NCBI RefSeq assembly: GCF_004341825.1
Contig: NZ_SMAG01000005.1
Location: 62,001-126,000 of the forward strand
Reading direction: 5' to 3'
Origin: Hazenella coriacea
Lineage (GTDB): Bacteria > Bacillota > Bacilli > Thermoactinomycetales > Thermoactinomycetaceae
DNA: 64,000 bases
Positions 35,343 to 44,342 of the stretch are shown here, one piece after another (the first letter of the stretch is position 1; every line of letters begins with the position of its first letter). Below the pieces are notes generated by a model. That model did not search any database and was not told where the DNA came from. It saw nothing but the letters and a program-made list of their open reading frames with translations. The position numbers and the translations under genes are program-made.

Positions 35343-36206
35343 CTATAGATGTGCATAATTCCATCCCTCTGGTGGAGCAGTACGAATTTCAACTGGAGTA
35401 GAACTATCAAGGTCGATCCAAACGGCTTTTGGAGCTCTTGCATTGGGCTCTTGACCAACTAATATTTGAACAGCCTCATGGAAACTGAATGTGGCAATAA
35501 GCATGGCACGGACAGGAGTGATGATCCAACCCACTTCACCACGACAGTAGGCATCAGCCCATTCTTGTGGAGCTCCTTTTGTCACAGAGTAACGGGCACG
35601 TTCTTTTTTCAGCTCGGCCACTTCTTGTTTTAAATCTTCGTCGATGATGCGATTTCCTTTCCCAGGAATATTTAATACTTCCTCATATGGAACTCCATCT
35701 GGGAAAAAGGATGAGACAAAACCACGGTTAGGAGGACTCCCCGACATGCCTACGCTAGGAATCCCGAGTTCACGTGCTGTCCGATGAATGATGACACGAG
35801 AAGGCATGTCATCAACTGCTTCAATCACAAGATCATGCCCTTTTACAAGATCATGAATATTGGTTTCATCTACTTCGGCTTGAATAAAGTGGGTTGACAT
35901 AAAAGGATGGATACTTTTGACGTGCTCCTCAGCAGCTTTAGCTTTGGGTTGTCCAAGTGTATGAACATTTGCGAGCATTTGCCGATTGAAGTTGGAAACT
36001 TCAAACTCGTCAGGATCAACGCCTGTTACATGTCCAATTCCCATACGAGCACAGAGAATCGCTTGGACTCCGCCCACTCCACCTAAACCAAAGATAATGA
36101 CACGAGACTGTCTTAATTTCTCTTGTTCTTCCTGTGAATAAACACCGATGTTCTTTTTCACTAGCTCTGAGTAGAATTGTGTATCATTCATCGTTCCTAG
36201 GTTCAA
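35343..36206 (-). CDS. ThiF family adenylyltransferase-like protein (first of tandem pair)
   Basis: About 287 residues with the same order as the next gene: IFGLGGVGG, GVDPDEFEVSNFNRQ, and EAVDDMPSRVIIHRT. It has no zinc-binding cysteines. First gene of a five-gene minus-strand operon. Start is uncertain: GGAGG at 36217-36221 is best spaced (5 bases) for an out-of-frame ATG TTT TGA micro-ORF, while in-frame TTG 36206 lies 10 bases away and ATG 36191 further. E1-like paralogues in tandem may act as a heterodimer; this is inference. Confidence 0.85.
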   Translation of the reverse strand: MNLGTMNDTQFYSELVKKNIGVYSQEEQEKLRQSRVIIFGLGGVGGVQAILCARMGIGHVTGVDPDEFEVSNFNRQMLANVHTLGQPKAKAAEEHVKSIHPFMSTHFIQAEVDETNIHDLVKGHDLVIEAVDDMPSRVIIHRTARELGIPSVGMSGSPPNRGFVSSFFPDGVPYEEVLNIPGKGNRIIDEDLKQEVAELKKERARYSVTKGAPQEWADAYCRGEVGWIITPVRAMLIATFSFHEAVQILVGQEPNARAPKAVWIDLDSSTPVEIRTAPPEGWNYAHL

Positions 36207-36465
36207 AACATTCAAGCCTCCTTAATAGTTTGTGGTACATATTTAAGTTATTACATTTTGAAATAAATAAAATGACTCTATTGGACTATAAAATCGTACA
36301 AAAATGTGCATAAAAAATGAATTTTCTTTTAAAATTACTGTGAAAAGGCTCTTAAGTCGTAGGAAGTCTTGAAATGGGTGAAAAGAGGAAAAACGATTCC
36401 AGTTAATTGTATAAATCAAGCAATATATGATGAAAGCTAAAGAAAATATAAATGAGGTGCTTTAT

Positions 36466-36906
36466 TTGAGAAAAATAATTAGCTTTCTCCTCATAACATC
36501 CTTAACTAGCTTATTAATGGGATTTGGTAATTCTTCAATTGAATTAAGTAGCAAACAAAGGATTCAAGGGAAAGAGCTTCCCGAAATCGTTAAAGTTAGG
36601 ACTGAGCCTTATCAGGTTATTGGCAATTGGATTACTTTACCAAAGGGACCTGGGAAGCTTAAGATAGATGTCGTAGCAAAAAACACAACAAAAGTTCAGT
36701 TTTGGTTGGTTCCGACCGGAACGGCCACATGGAAATATCGTAAATTAATTGGAGAAGATACTGACGGAAGTGATGGATGGTCAATGGAATGGCGATATGG
36801 GAGTGAATTGATTCTTAACCATATTACAATCATCGCAATGAATCCTAAAGGAACGAGTGGTCACTACACTTTAAATGTAATAACTGAAACGGAAAAACAA
36901 AACTAG
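36466..36906 (+). CDS. Secreted hypothetical protein
   Basis: 146 residues with an N-terminal signal peptide (RKIISFLLITSLTSLLMGFG) and a probable beta-rich mature domain (VRTEPYQVIGNWITLPKGPGK..., VQFWLVPTGT, ...SGHYTLNVITE). The family is not recognised; the mature part resembles small beta-sandwich exported proteins. TTG 36466 is chosen because GAGGTGCTTTA precedes it and it places the signal peptide at the N-terminus. It is divergent from the ThiF operon. Confidence 0.6.
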   Translation: MRKIISFLLITSLTSLLMGFGNSSIELSSKQRIQGKELPEIVKVRTEPYQVIGNWITLPKGPGKLKIDVVAKNTTKVQFWLVPTGTATWKYRKLIGEDTDGSDGWSMEWRYGSELILNHITIIAMNPKGTSGHYTLNVITETEKQN

Positions 36907-36969
36907 GGGATAGTACCCTAATTTGTTTTAATTGAATTATTTAATTAACACAGAATCATAGAGGATTGT

Positions 36970-37157
36970 ATCTTGATCGAAACGAACCGATGTTTATTTT
37001 TCACAGAGCAATGAGTTTATAGGATTGATTTCTCAGACACTCATCACGATCGAATCAGAGCTAAGAACAGAAACTATAAAAAAAGACTATCGTTCCACCC
37101 CTCTAAGGATGAAACGCCAGTCTACTCTCTAATCACTTCGTCGGCGTTGGTTTTTTT
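36970..37157 (+). ncRNA. Candidate structured RNA with terminator
   Basis: In a 310-bp gene-free stretch, GATCG (36975) pairs with CGATC (37047-37051) around an inner ATGAGT (37011-37016)/ACTCAT (37039-37044) stem. A second block ends with AACGCC (37113)/GGCGTT (37143) and a seven-T run. This could be a small RNA or a decayed leader; no riboswitch class is recognised and the nearest downstream gene is convergent. Confidence 0.35.
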
Positions 37158-37216
37158 AGGATGCAACGCTTATTATCTATGATCTTAAAGCTATGATCTT
37201 AAAGCAATGCTCTATA

Positions 37217-37444
37217 TTACCGTTCATTCCCTCTTTTGAAATTTCCTGTTATCTTAGCCATCACTAGTTGTTCTTCTTTATGATTATTGGCTTGCCCCAT
37301 TTTAGCTAGGAATTTCTGAGCCTCTTTCCCCTTGAGAATTTTTACCTGCTTTCCGTACCAGTTGATAAGAATCGTATTATTTTTAGTTAACTGATAACTG
37401 AAAACTGTTTCATCCAATCGATTTCGTTTATCGATGTTTTCCAA
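37217..37444 (-). CDS. Small conserved hypothetical protein
   Basis: 75 residues starting (M)ENIDKRNRLDETVFSYQL, with a beta-rich middle (NTILINWYGKQVKILKG) and a basic tail ending GNFKRGNER. It resembles small cytoplasmic Bacillus proteins of unknown function. TTG 37444 lies eight bases after AAGGTG; a GTG at 37453 is the alternative. It is near the serine hydrolase gene upstream (about 50 bp), perhaps co-transcribed. Confidence 0.55.
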   Translation of the reverse strand: MENIDKRNRLDETVFSYQLTKNNTILINWYGKQVKILKGKEAQKFLAKMGQANNHKEEQLVMAKITGNFKRGNER

Positions 37445-37492
37445 TTCAACCACACCTTAGCAATATTCTGTTTTTTATTTCTAATACTTCAG

Positions 37493-38305
37493 TTATTGGT
37501 ATACTTCCCATACGATGCGGGCCAGTTCTCCTAATTGTTGTCGAGCTTCTTCGTAGCTACAATCAGCACTTAGAGCGACTAACAGAAAGGCACGATCCCG
37601 TAAATAAAGAATCCCTGTATCATGGAGAACACGATTTATCATCCCTGTTTTATGGGCTAGTTCCCAGAGAGGAGGGAGGCCGATTAGATCTTCTTCAGGT
37701 GCTGGTAATTGGGAAGGGAAACAATCTTGAATTTGTTGGTTTTTTAATACATGAATCATCTGTAAACTGTGGTGATAGGAAACGGCTTCACCTTTTGCTA
37801 TTTTCCGATAACAAGCAGCTACATCAGCAGCTGTAATCAGATTCACACCTTCACGTTCGACAGGTACAATCATGAGTGGATTATAAAAGGCGCTTTGTTC
37901 CATACCTAGATCTTTCATTACTTGTTGGATTGTCTTTTTACCCACTAGTTGGATTAGAAGATTGGTAGCGGTATTGTCACTTTGAATGATCATTAAGGTG
38001 ATCAAGTCTTGAATGGATAAAAGAGTCCCCACAGATAAGTGTTGGAGAACACCTGAGCCGCCCACTTGCATTTCCTTTGTAAGTGGGATTTTCTCTTCTA
38101 ATGAAAATTGACCTTTCCAAGCTTGTTGGTAGACAGCCACCATGATTGGTACTTTAATGACGCTGGCAGCATAAAATGTTTGATCTTCATTCACTGTCCA
38201 TGTTTGCTGATCAGCTAAATCTTCAATCCAAATTCCCCATTGACCCACAGCTTTTTCATGCCACTGATTGAGTCTGGCTTTTAATGTCTGAAAATCCTTC
38301 TCCAT
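37493..38305 (-). CDS. Class-A beta-lactamase-like serine hydrolase (cytoplasmic)
   Basis: About 270 residues with SxxK as SVIK (S48, K51), SDN (109-111) and HKTG (218-221), the penicilloyl serine transferase order. It lacks a signal peptide, and I see no clear ELNE-type omega-loop Glu: the region reads PVEREGVNLITAADVA. It is therefore more likely a peptidase or esterase-like relative than a secreted beta-lactamase. ATG 38305 follows AAGAGGTGGAATGAAA. Confidence 0.78.
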   Translation of the reverse strand: MEKDFQTLKARLNQWHEKAVGQWGIWIEDLADQQTWTVNEDQTFYAASVIKVPIMVAVYQQAWKGQFSLEEKIPLTKEMQVGGSGVLQHLSVGTLLSIQDLITLMIIQSDNTATNLLIQLVGKKTIQQVMKDLGMEQSAFYNPLMIVPVEREGVNLITAADVAACYRKIAKGEAVSYHHSLQMIHVLKNQQIQDCFPSQLPAPEEDLIGLPPLWELAHKTGMINRVLHDTGILYLRDRAFLLVALSADCSYEEARQQLGELARIVWEVYQ

Positions 38306-38380
38306 TTTCATTCCACCTCTTTTCATGCTTATCGTAACGAAACTATGAAAAAATGTATATGACTGATTTGTGCGAGAAGG

Positions 38381-38420
38381 ACATTCATTTATTCAAATGT
38401 ACATTTGAATAAATGAATGT
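38381..38420. promoter_or_regulatory. 40-bp perfect palindrome, metalloregulator (CadC/ArsR-type) operator
   Basis: The two 20-base halves are exact complements, meeting at ATGT/ACAT between 38400 and 38401. The core TTCAAATGTACATTTGAA resembles CadC-type operators, and a further half-site ACATTTGAATGAGG lies at about 38444-38457 just before the gene. It sits between the serine hydrolase and cad genes. Confidence 0.75.
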
Positions 38421-38468
38421 GATCAGGTACAATATAATCAAAAGAACATTTGAATGAGGTGGATTTGA

Positions 38469-38846
38469 ATGAAACAAGATGTCTGTGAACGATTTAGTGT
38501 TGACGAAGACAAAGTGTCTTCGTTAAAACCGATTATTCAAGAAGAGGATTTTGATTATCCAGCTCAACTATTTAAAGCATTGTCTGATCCAACCCGATTA
38601 AAAATCGCCTATTCATTGATGCTCAAACAAGAATTATGTGTTTGTGATGTAGCAAGTGTGATCAACTCTACAGTTGCAACCGCTTCCCACCACTTACGTA
38701 TGCTAAAGAATTTGGGTTTAGCTAAGTATCGCAAAGAAGGGAAGCTGGTTTATTATTCGCTTGATGATGAGCACATCGAACAACTGATCCAGTTAGTTTT
38801 TGATCATGCGAAAGAAGGGAAATGCAGTGAGCGAACAGACAAATAG
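38469..38846 (+). CDS. cadC: ArsR/SmtB family metalloregulator (CadC-like)
   Basis: 125 residues. The N-terminal extension with Cys (QDVCERF), the ELCVCDVA segment in the alpha3 helix (CxC metal site) and the winged helix (ATASHHLRMLKNLGLAKYRKEG) are those of the CadC group that senses Cd, Pb or Zn. It would repress itself and the P-type ATPase; the 3' end overlaps that gene by 20 bases. ATG 38469 follows GAGGTGGATTTGA. The operator-like palindrome lies just upstream. Confidence 0.9.
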   Translation: MKQDVCERFSVDEDKVSSLKPIIQEEDFDYPAQLFKALSDPTRLKIAYSLMLKQELCVCDVASVINSTVATASHHLRMLKNLGLAKYRKEGKLVYYSLDDEHIEQLIQLVFDHAKEGKCSERTDK

Positions 38847-40953
38847 ACAAGTGTATCGAGTACATGGCTTTACATGTGCTGGATGTGCGAAAACATTTGA
38901 AGAGAACGTAAAAAGTTTGCCTGGAGTTAACGATGCAGAAGTCAATTTTGGAGCATCTAAGATTACGGTTTACGGTGAAGCAACTGTGAGCGAGCTTGAA
39001 AAAGCAGGAGCTTTTGAAAAGCTAAAGCTGTCTTCTGAATTACAAGGAACCATTCAACAAGAACCATTTTGGAAGAAAAAAGAGCATTTATTTATTGTAG
39101 GATCTTTTCTTCTTTTAATCTTTGGTTGGTTCTCCAGTTTTCGTAATGGAGAAGAAAGCTTGATCACGATCACATTGTATCTTTCTTCTATGTTATTAGG
39201 TGGAACGCGTCTATTTATTCAAGGTTTACGCAATCTTGTTCGGTTCAAGTTTGATATGCGAACACTGATGACGATTGCAATTATAGGGGCAGCGATCATC
39301 GGTGAGTGGAGCGAAGGGGCAACTGTGGTCATTCTCTTTGCGATTAGTGAAGTATTAGAATCTTACTCAATGGAACGGGCACGTCGCTCGATCCATTCGA
39401 TGATGGACTTAGCTCCACAACAAGCTTTAGTTCGACGCGAGGGTAAAGAAGTAATGATTCCTGTTCGAGAAGTAAATGTGGGTGATATCCTTCTCATTAA
39501 ACCAGGGCAAAAAATCGCTATGGATGGAGAAGTTCTTCACGGACATTCCAGTATTAATCAAGCGGCAATTACAGGTGAATCTTTACCTGTCTACAAAACT
39601 GTAGGGAATGAAGTATTTGCTGGTACGTTGAATGAAGAAGGTTATTTGGAAGTGAAAGTAACCAAACGTGTAGAAGATACAACGTTAGCAAAAATGATTC
39701 ATTTGGTCGAAGAGGCTCAAGCTCATCGAGCTCCTTCTCAAGCTTTTGTAGATCGATTTGCGGAATGGTATACACCTGCGATTTTAATACTTTCTCTATT
39801 GTTCATGACTGTACCACCCCTTATTTTGGGAGCCGAATGGGGTGAATGGATCTATCGCGGACTTGCCCTCTTAGTTGTGGGGTGTCCATGTGCCTTGATC
39901 ATTTCTACACCTGTCGCAATTGTCACAGCGATTGGTAATGCCGCTCGTCATGGAGTTTTGATCAAGGGAGGACTTCACTTAGAAGAAGCTGCTCATTTAC
40001 AAGCATTTGCATTTGATAAAACAGGTACTTTGACACATGGAACACCTAATGTTACCGATTTTATTGCTTTGTCTTCTGAACAGCAACGAACATATCTAGA
40101 AATAGCGACAGCAATTGAGAGAAACTCCCAGCATCCGTTAGCAACAGCACTTTATCGAAAAGCTGAGCTGGAAGGAGTTTCGGAGTCTCGGTTACAGGTT
40201 GAAGAGTTTTCCTCTGTGATCGGAAAAGGTGTGGAAGCGAAAGTCGATGGCACATTCTATATGATCGGAAAGCCTACTTGGTTTGAAGAGCTTCAAGTAT
40301 CTCTATCTCCCGATTTCTATACAAAAATTCAAGACCTACAAAAGCAAGGTAAAACGGTTATGTTATTTGGAACGAAGAATCAGGTGTTGGCGATCATCGC
40401 TGTTCAAGATACTCTGCGAGCCGAAAGTATATCAGCAATCCAAGAGCTCCATCATCTCGGAATCCAACCTACTGTATTATTGACAGGAGATCATCAAGTA
40501 ACTGCTACAACTTTAGGTAAACAATTAGGGATATCGGAAATTTATGCTGAACTGCTACCTAAGGATAAGTTAGAGCGGATTCGTGAGGTTCAACAAAAAG
40601 GAAAGAACGTGGCCATGGTCGGAGATGGTGTCAATGATGCTCCTGCGCTTGCTACAGCCAATATAGGTATTGCCATGGGTGGGGCAGGAACAGATACCGC
40701 TTTGGAGACAGCTGATCTGGTGATCATGGGTGATGATTTAAGTAAACTCCCGTTCGTGGTTCGATTAAGCCGTAAAGCGATGCAAATTATTAAGCAAAAT
40801 GTGACTTTCTCTATTGGGATCAAGGTTTTAGCTTTCTTACTCATTCTTCCCGGATGGCTCACGCTGTGGATGGCCGTATTTGCTGATATGGGAGCAACTT
40901 TAATCGTTACACTGAATGGGCTTCGTCTTCTACAAGTGAGACAAAACAAATAA
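38827..40953 (+). CDS. cadA: Cadmium/zinc-transporting P-type ATPase
   Basis: 708 residues, P1B-type. N-terminal heavy-metal domain with GFTCAGCAKTF, membrane helices, actuator loop TGES, CPC metal site in VVGCPCALI, phosphorylation site DKTGT and hinge GDGVNDAPALA. CPC and the pairing with a CadC-like repressor indicate Cd(II)/Zn(II)/Pb(II) export. Starts at GTG 38827 behind GAAGGGAAATGCA, inside the repressor gene. A terminator follows. Confidence 0.94.
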   Translation: MSEQTNRQVYRVHGFTCAGCAKTFEENVKSLPGVNDAEVNFGASKITVYGEATVSELEKAGAFEKLKLSSELQGTIQQEPFWKKKEHLFIVGSFLLLIFGWFSSFRNGEESLITITLYLSSMLLGGTRLFIQGLRNLVRFKFDMRTLMTIAIIGAAIIGEWSEGATVVILFAISEVLESYSMERARRSIHSMMDLAPQQALVRREGKEVMIPVREVNVGDILLIKPGQKIAMDGEVLHGHSSINQAAITGESLPVYKTVGNEVFAGTLNEEGYLEVKVTKRVEDTTLAKMIHLVEEAQAHRAPSQAFVDRFAEWYTPAILILSLLFMTVPPLILGAEWGEWIYRGLALLVVGCPCALIISTPVAIVTAIGNAARHGVLIKGGLHLEEAAHLQAFAFDKTGTLTHGTPNVTDFIALSSEQQRTYLEIATAIERNSQHPLATALYRKAELEGVSESRLQVEEFSSVIGKGVEAKVDGTFYMIGKPTWFEELQVSLSPDFYTKIQDLQKQGKTVMLFGTKNQVLAIIAVQDTLRAESISAIQELHHLGIQPTVLLTGDHQVTATTLGKQLGISEIYAELLPKDKLERIREVQQKGKNVAMVGDGVNDAPALATANIGIAMGGAGTDTALETADLVIMGDDLSKLPFVVRLSRKAMQIIKQNVTFSIGIKVLAFLLILPGWLTLWMAVFADMGATLIVTLNGLRLLQVRQNK

Positions 40954-40997
40954 AAAAATAGCGCACGCCTTGAATCGGCAGTGCGCTATTTTTTTAT
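40952..40997 (+). terminator. Terminator after cadA
   Basis: Arms AAAAAAATAGCGCAC (40952-40966) and GTGCGCTATTTTTTT (40981-40995), a perfect 15-bp stem. Confidence 0.92.
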
Positions 40998-41084
40998 GAT
41001 TAAACTCTATATAGGAATTTGTCGCTGTTCCTCAAAAGTCGTTTGTCAGAGAGTGATCTCTCATCCTAGGCCCATTGAATCAAG

Positions 41085-42116
41085 CTATCTGATTTCTAAT
41101 TTATTCAAGTTGTTTTGCTTAAGTTGAGGATCAAACTTGTCTTTAGAGATTCCATATTTAATAAAGGGCCAACCAAAGTAAAACATTAAGAGAATACCAG
41201 TAATAAGAGCGACTCCATATTTCGTCCAAAGTGGCCAAATTGCTGGTGTGATGAACCCTTCAATAATTCCTGCAAGGACAAACCAGGGAACGACACCGAT
41301 CATCATTTTAATCGTTACTTTACCTTCTTTGATCAGTGCATGACGTCGAGTGAGATCACCCGGGACAAAAATACGATATGCTAATGATAAACCAGCAGCA
41401 CCAGCAATCATGATCACAAATAATTCAATCACACCATGTGGTAAAATAAACGCCCAAAAGAAGGTACCTTCCTTCTCCAAATGAAACAGAGCTGCTAATC
41501 CACCTAGCATTGTTCCATTAAAGAAGAGGGTAAAGACTGTTCCAATCCCTAATAAGATGCCAAATGTAAAACACTTAAAAGCAACCATAATATTATTGAC
41601 CATAATTTCAGTAGATACCACGGTATGATCCCATTGTCGATTCTGGATTTGTTCTGTATCGATTTCCATCCGAGCCATCTCAGTAGGCAGGAAGTAAACT
41701 CCATAATCTTTGTCCACATATGTAAGTACAAACGCTAAGACAGTCCCCACTAGAAAAATGAGAGTAGAGATGGTGAAAAAGTTAAACCTTTCATAAAATA
41801 AGCGTGGGAACTCTTGCGAAAAAAATGTAAAAATTCTTCGCATATATCCTTTTTTAGCTACTCCATATAAAATATTATGAGCACGAATAACTAGCTGATT
41901 TAAATAATCAGTCGTTTCATGATCTGGAAAGTAGGTTTGTGCATACGCTAAATGAGATGAAGTTTTACGGTAAATTTGAGTAAATTCATCAAATTCTGCT
42001 TTAGGTAATTTTTGAGCACTTGCGTAACTGAGTAGGTATTCTAATCGCGACCAGTCTGTTTGATTGGATTGTACAAAATTTGATAAGTTTTTAGTTGCTT
42101 TTGTAGAACTTGACAC
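41085..42116 (-). CDS. Stage II sporulation protein M family membrane protein
   Basis: 343 residues. A soluble helical N-terminal part (1-~110), then about five membrane helices with the SpoIIM-type sequence MVNNIMVAFKCFTFGILLGIGT and LPHGVIELFVIMIAGAAGL. This type accompanies RDD proteins and MoxR/DUF58 operons and is distinct from true SpoIIM. GTG 42116 follows CGGAGGTGTGCAAA. It is divergent from the RDD gene. Confidence 0.87.
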   Translation of the reverse strand: MSSSTKATKNLSNFVQSNQTDWSRLEYLLSYASAQKLPKAEFDEFTQIYRKTSSHLAYAQTYFPDHETTDYLNQLVIRAHNILYGVAKKGYMRRIFTFFSQEFPRLFYERFNFFTISTLIFLVGTVLAFVLTYVDKDYGVYFLPTEMARMEIDTEQIQNRQWDHTVVSTEIMVNNIMVAFKCFTFGILLGIGTVFTLFFNGTMLGGLAALFHLEKEGTFFWAFILPHGVIELFVIMIAGAAGLSLAYRIFVPGDLTRRHALIKEGKVTIKMMIGVVPWFVLAGIIEGFITPAIWPLWTKYGVALITGILLMFYFGWPFIKYGISKDKFDPQLKQNNLNKLEIR

Positions 42117-42212
42117 TTTGCACACCTCCGATTTTTAGTTTAACATGGTTCTATGTATAACAAACTATTTTTTTCAATTCTGTCTACATCTTCTGAAAAA
42201 GGAGGAAGTCAA

Positions 42213-43019
42213 CTGAAAAATATTGTTCAACTACATACTCCTGAGCATGTCCAAATTCCTTTTGAAACAGCAGGGATTGGAACTCGTGGGATGGCGAAGT
42301 TAATCGACTTGCTATGTATCTTATTTCTTTTCATTCCGATCCAGTTTATCTTTGGATTACTATCAATGGTTCCATTGATCGATTCCATATTTATAGCAAT
42401 CTATATAATCCTTTCAGCTTTAGTTCCACTTACGTATTTTGTAGGATTAGAGATGTTTATGAAGGGGCAGACGATTGGTAAAAAAGTGATGGGTGTTCGA
42501 GTGATCATGGAGAATGGTCAAACTCCAACCTTTTTAGCAGTATTCTTACGAAATGTTTTGCAACTAGCTGATCTGTTTCCTGTGATGTACCTGACAGGGA
42601 TCATCACGATGTTTTTTAATAAGAAAGAAAAACGACTTGGTGATTTAGTGGCTGGAACCATGGTTGTATTAGAGAAGAAGGAAAAAAGTGATGAGATTAT
42701 TCTTACTCAAGTCGTTCAGGTGAAAAATGAAGAAAAAGAGATTTTAAAGCAACTTCCCATTTTGCCGGGTAACCATTACTTATTATTAGAAAATTTCCTA
42801 ACAAGGAGAAATTCGTTCACTTCTGAAACACGACAACAAATCGCAGCAGAGATGGTTAAAAGAGTATGGCCCGAGATTGAAACATCTCCAGGATATGAAG
42901 AGTTTTTTCTAGAAAAAGTATATCTTTATCTAAGGCATACTTATTATCCCAGTCAATTCCCAAAGCTTTCTTCTTCATATCGAGCGTACCAAATTGAAAA
43001 AGAACCACAATCAGCATAA
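42213..43019 (+). CDS. RDD family membrane protein (apparent CUG start)
   Basis: 268 residues. Begins (L)KNIVQLHTPEHVQIPFETAG, the conserved lead of this RDD subgroup, then GIGTRGMAKLIDLL (RDD Arg/Asp), three membrane helices, GKKVMGVRVIMENG and a C-terminal soluble domain. CTG 42213 lies seven bases after AAAAGGAGG; the upstream ATG 42153 (and frame) has no ribosome site and adds 20 non-conserved residues. Pairs with the divergent SpoIIM gene and probably with the MoxR/DUF58 operon. Confidence 0.82.
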   Translation: MKNIVQLHTPEHVQIPFETAGIGTRGMAKLIDLLCILFLFIPIQFIFGLLSMVPLIDSIFIAIYIILSALVPLTYFVGLEMFMKGQTIGKKVMGVRVIMENGQTPTFLAVFLRNVLQLADLFPVMYLTGIITMFFNKKEKRLGDLVAGTMVVLEKKEKSDEIILTQVVQVKNEEKEILKQLPILPGNHYLLLENFLTRRNSFTSETRQQIAAEMVKRVWPEIETSPGYEEFFLEKVYLYLRHTYYPSQFPKLSSSYRAYQIEKEPQSA

Positions 43020-43036
43020 GCTTATCCAAAAAAAGT

Positions 43037-43061
43037 GGTGCAACGCTCAAATGTTGCATGA
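43037..43061 (+). terminator. Short hairpin before the nitronate monooxygenase
   Basis: GTGCAAC (43036)/GTTGCAT with a following CTTTTT at about 43070; a modest terminator after the RDD gene. Confidence 0.5.
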
Positions 43062-43100
43062 CTCTTTTTAAGGTGGATTTAGATAAAAAGGAGAATAGGT

Positions 43101-44192
43101 ATGCAACTAAATAATCGGTTGACAGAGATGTTAGATATTCAATATCCCATCATTCAAGCGGGGATGGCAGGGCAAGTAACTTCTTCGGAGATGGTGGCAG
43201 CTGTTTCTAATGCTGGAGGTCTGGGGACATTGGGAGCAGGATATATGACACCTGAGATCATTCGCAAGCAGATTCAAGGTATTAAAAAACTAACTGATCG
43301 ACCTTTTGCTGTTAATCTTTTTGTTACTCATTCTATTCCTACTTATTCACCAACAGAGATTCAAAATGCGAACGATCGACTCAAACCAATTCGTGACGAA
43401 TTAAATCTCTCTACCCCAAAGATTGATGAATTCAGTATCCCTTTCGAAGAACAAATGAAAGTGGTATTAGAAGAACATGTGCCTGTCTTCAGCTTTACAT
43501 TCGGAATGTTAGATTCTGCTTGGTTAACGAAATTGAAAGAAGCAGGGACCATCATAGTAGGAACTGCAACGACGGTTCGGGAAGCCATCTTCTTAGAACA
43601 AGCAGGTGTGGATGTAGTAGTTGGACAAGGCTCAGAAGCAGGAGGACATCGCGGAACTTTTTTGGGCGATTCCCAACATTCATTAGTAGGAACCATGGCA
43701 CTGATTCCGCAAATGGTCGATCATGTCCAAATTCCAGTCATTGCGGCGGGGGGAATCATGGATGGAAGAGGAGTCCTAGCTGCATTGTCATTAGGAGCTG
43801 ATGCTGTACAGTTAGGGACCGCTTTTTTAACGTGTACTGAGAGTCAAACACCGGTCGTTCATAAGGAATTGATCATGAACAGTACAGAAGAAGATACTGT
43901 ACTTACGAGGTCTTTTTCAGGAAAACATGCACGTGGGATTGGAAATTCATTTATCACCCAGTTTAAGAAGTATGAAGAGAATTGGCCCGAATATCCGATT
44001 CAAAATGCTTTAACGCAAGATATTCGTAAAGCAGCATCCAAACAAGGACTTTCAGATTATATGTCACTCTGGGCGGGACAAGGTCTTCGATTGAGTCAAA
44101 AAAGATCTATTCATGAACTCATGCAATCGTTGGTTGCCGAAACAGAGCAAACATTGGAGCATCTTGGTTTGATGAAGAATTCCTTAAAATAA
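43101..44192 (+). CDS. Nitronate monooxygenase family protein
   Basis: 363 residues, FMN TIM-barrel: MLDIQYPIIQAGMAG at the start, SNAGGLGTLGAGYM, VGQGSEAGGHRGT (phosphate loop) and IPVIAAGGIMDGRGVLAAL. This is the 2-nitropropane dioxygenase (NMO) family, which oxidises alkyl nitronates such as propionate-3-nitronate. ATG 43101 follows AAAAAGGAGAATAGGT. A terminator lies at 44203-44260. Confidence 0.92.
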   Translation: MQLNNRLTEMLDIQYPIIQAGMAGQVTSSEMVAAVSNAGGLGTLGAGYMTPEIIRKQIQGIKKLTDRPFAVNLFVTHSIPTYSPTEIQNANDRLKPIRDELNLSTPKIDEFSIPFEEQMKVVLEEHVPVFSFTFGMLDSAWLTKLKEAGTIIVGTATTVREAIFLEQAGVDVVVGQGSEAGGHRGTFLGDSQHSLVGTMALIPQMVDHVQIPVIAAGGIMDGRGVLAALSLGADAVQLGTAFLTCTESQTPVVHKELIMNSTEEDTVLTRSFSGKHARGIGNSFITQFKKYEENWPEYPIQNALTQDIRKAASKQGLSDYMSLWAGQGLRLSQKRSIHELMQSLVAETEQTLEHLGLMKNSLK

Positions 44193-44202
44193 GATCACTA
44201 AA

Positions 44203-44260
44203 CCTAAAAAAGAGAAGTCAAATGCAAAAAAAGGGCAAGTCAACTTCTCTTTTTTTAAGG
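44203..44260 (+). terminator. Terminator after the nitronate monooxygenase
   Basis: CCTAAAAAAGAGAAGT pairs with ACTTCTCTTTTTTTAAGG around a longer loop; the run of T residues is on the plus strand. Confidence 0.8.
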
Positions 44261-44342
44261 TTTAAAGCGATCGATTATGTTTAAACAATGTTCACTAGAA
44301 AAAGATCCCTATTGAGGATGATGAACAGATCAAAGTTATTTT

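Noticed and set aside
37493-38305. Annotation as a true secreted beta-lactamase
   Set aside because: No signal peptide and no clear omega-loop catalytic Glu; kept as a serine hydrolase of the same fold.
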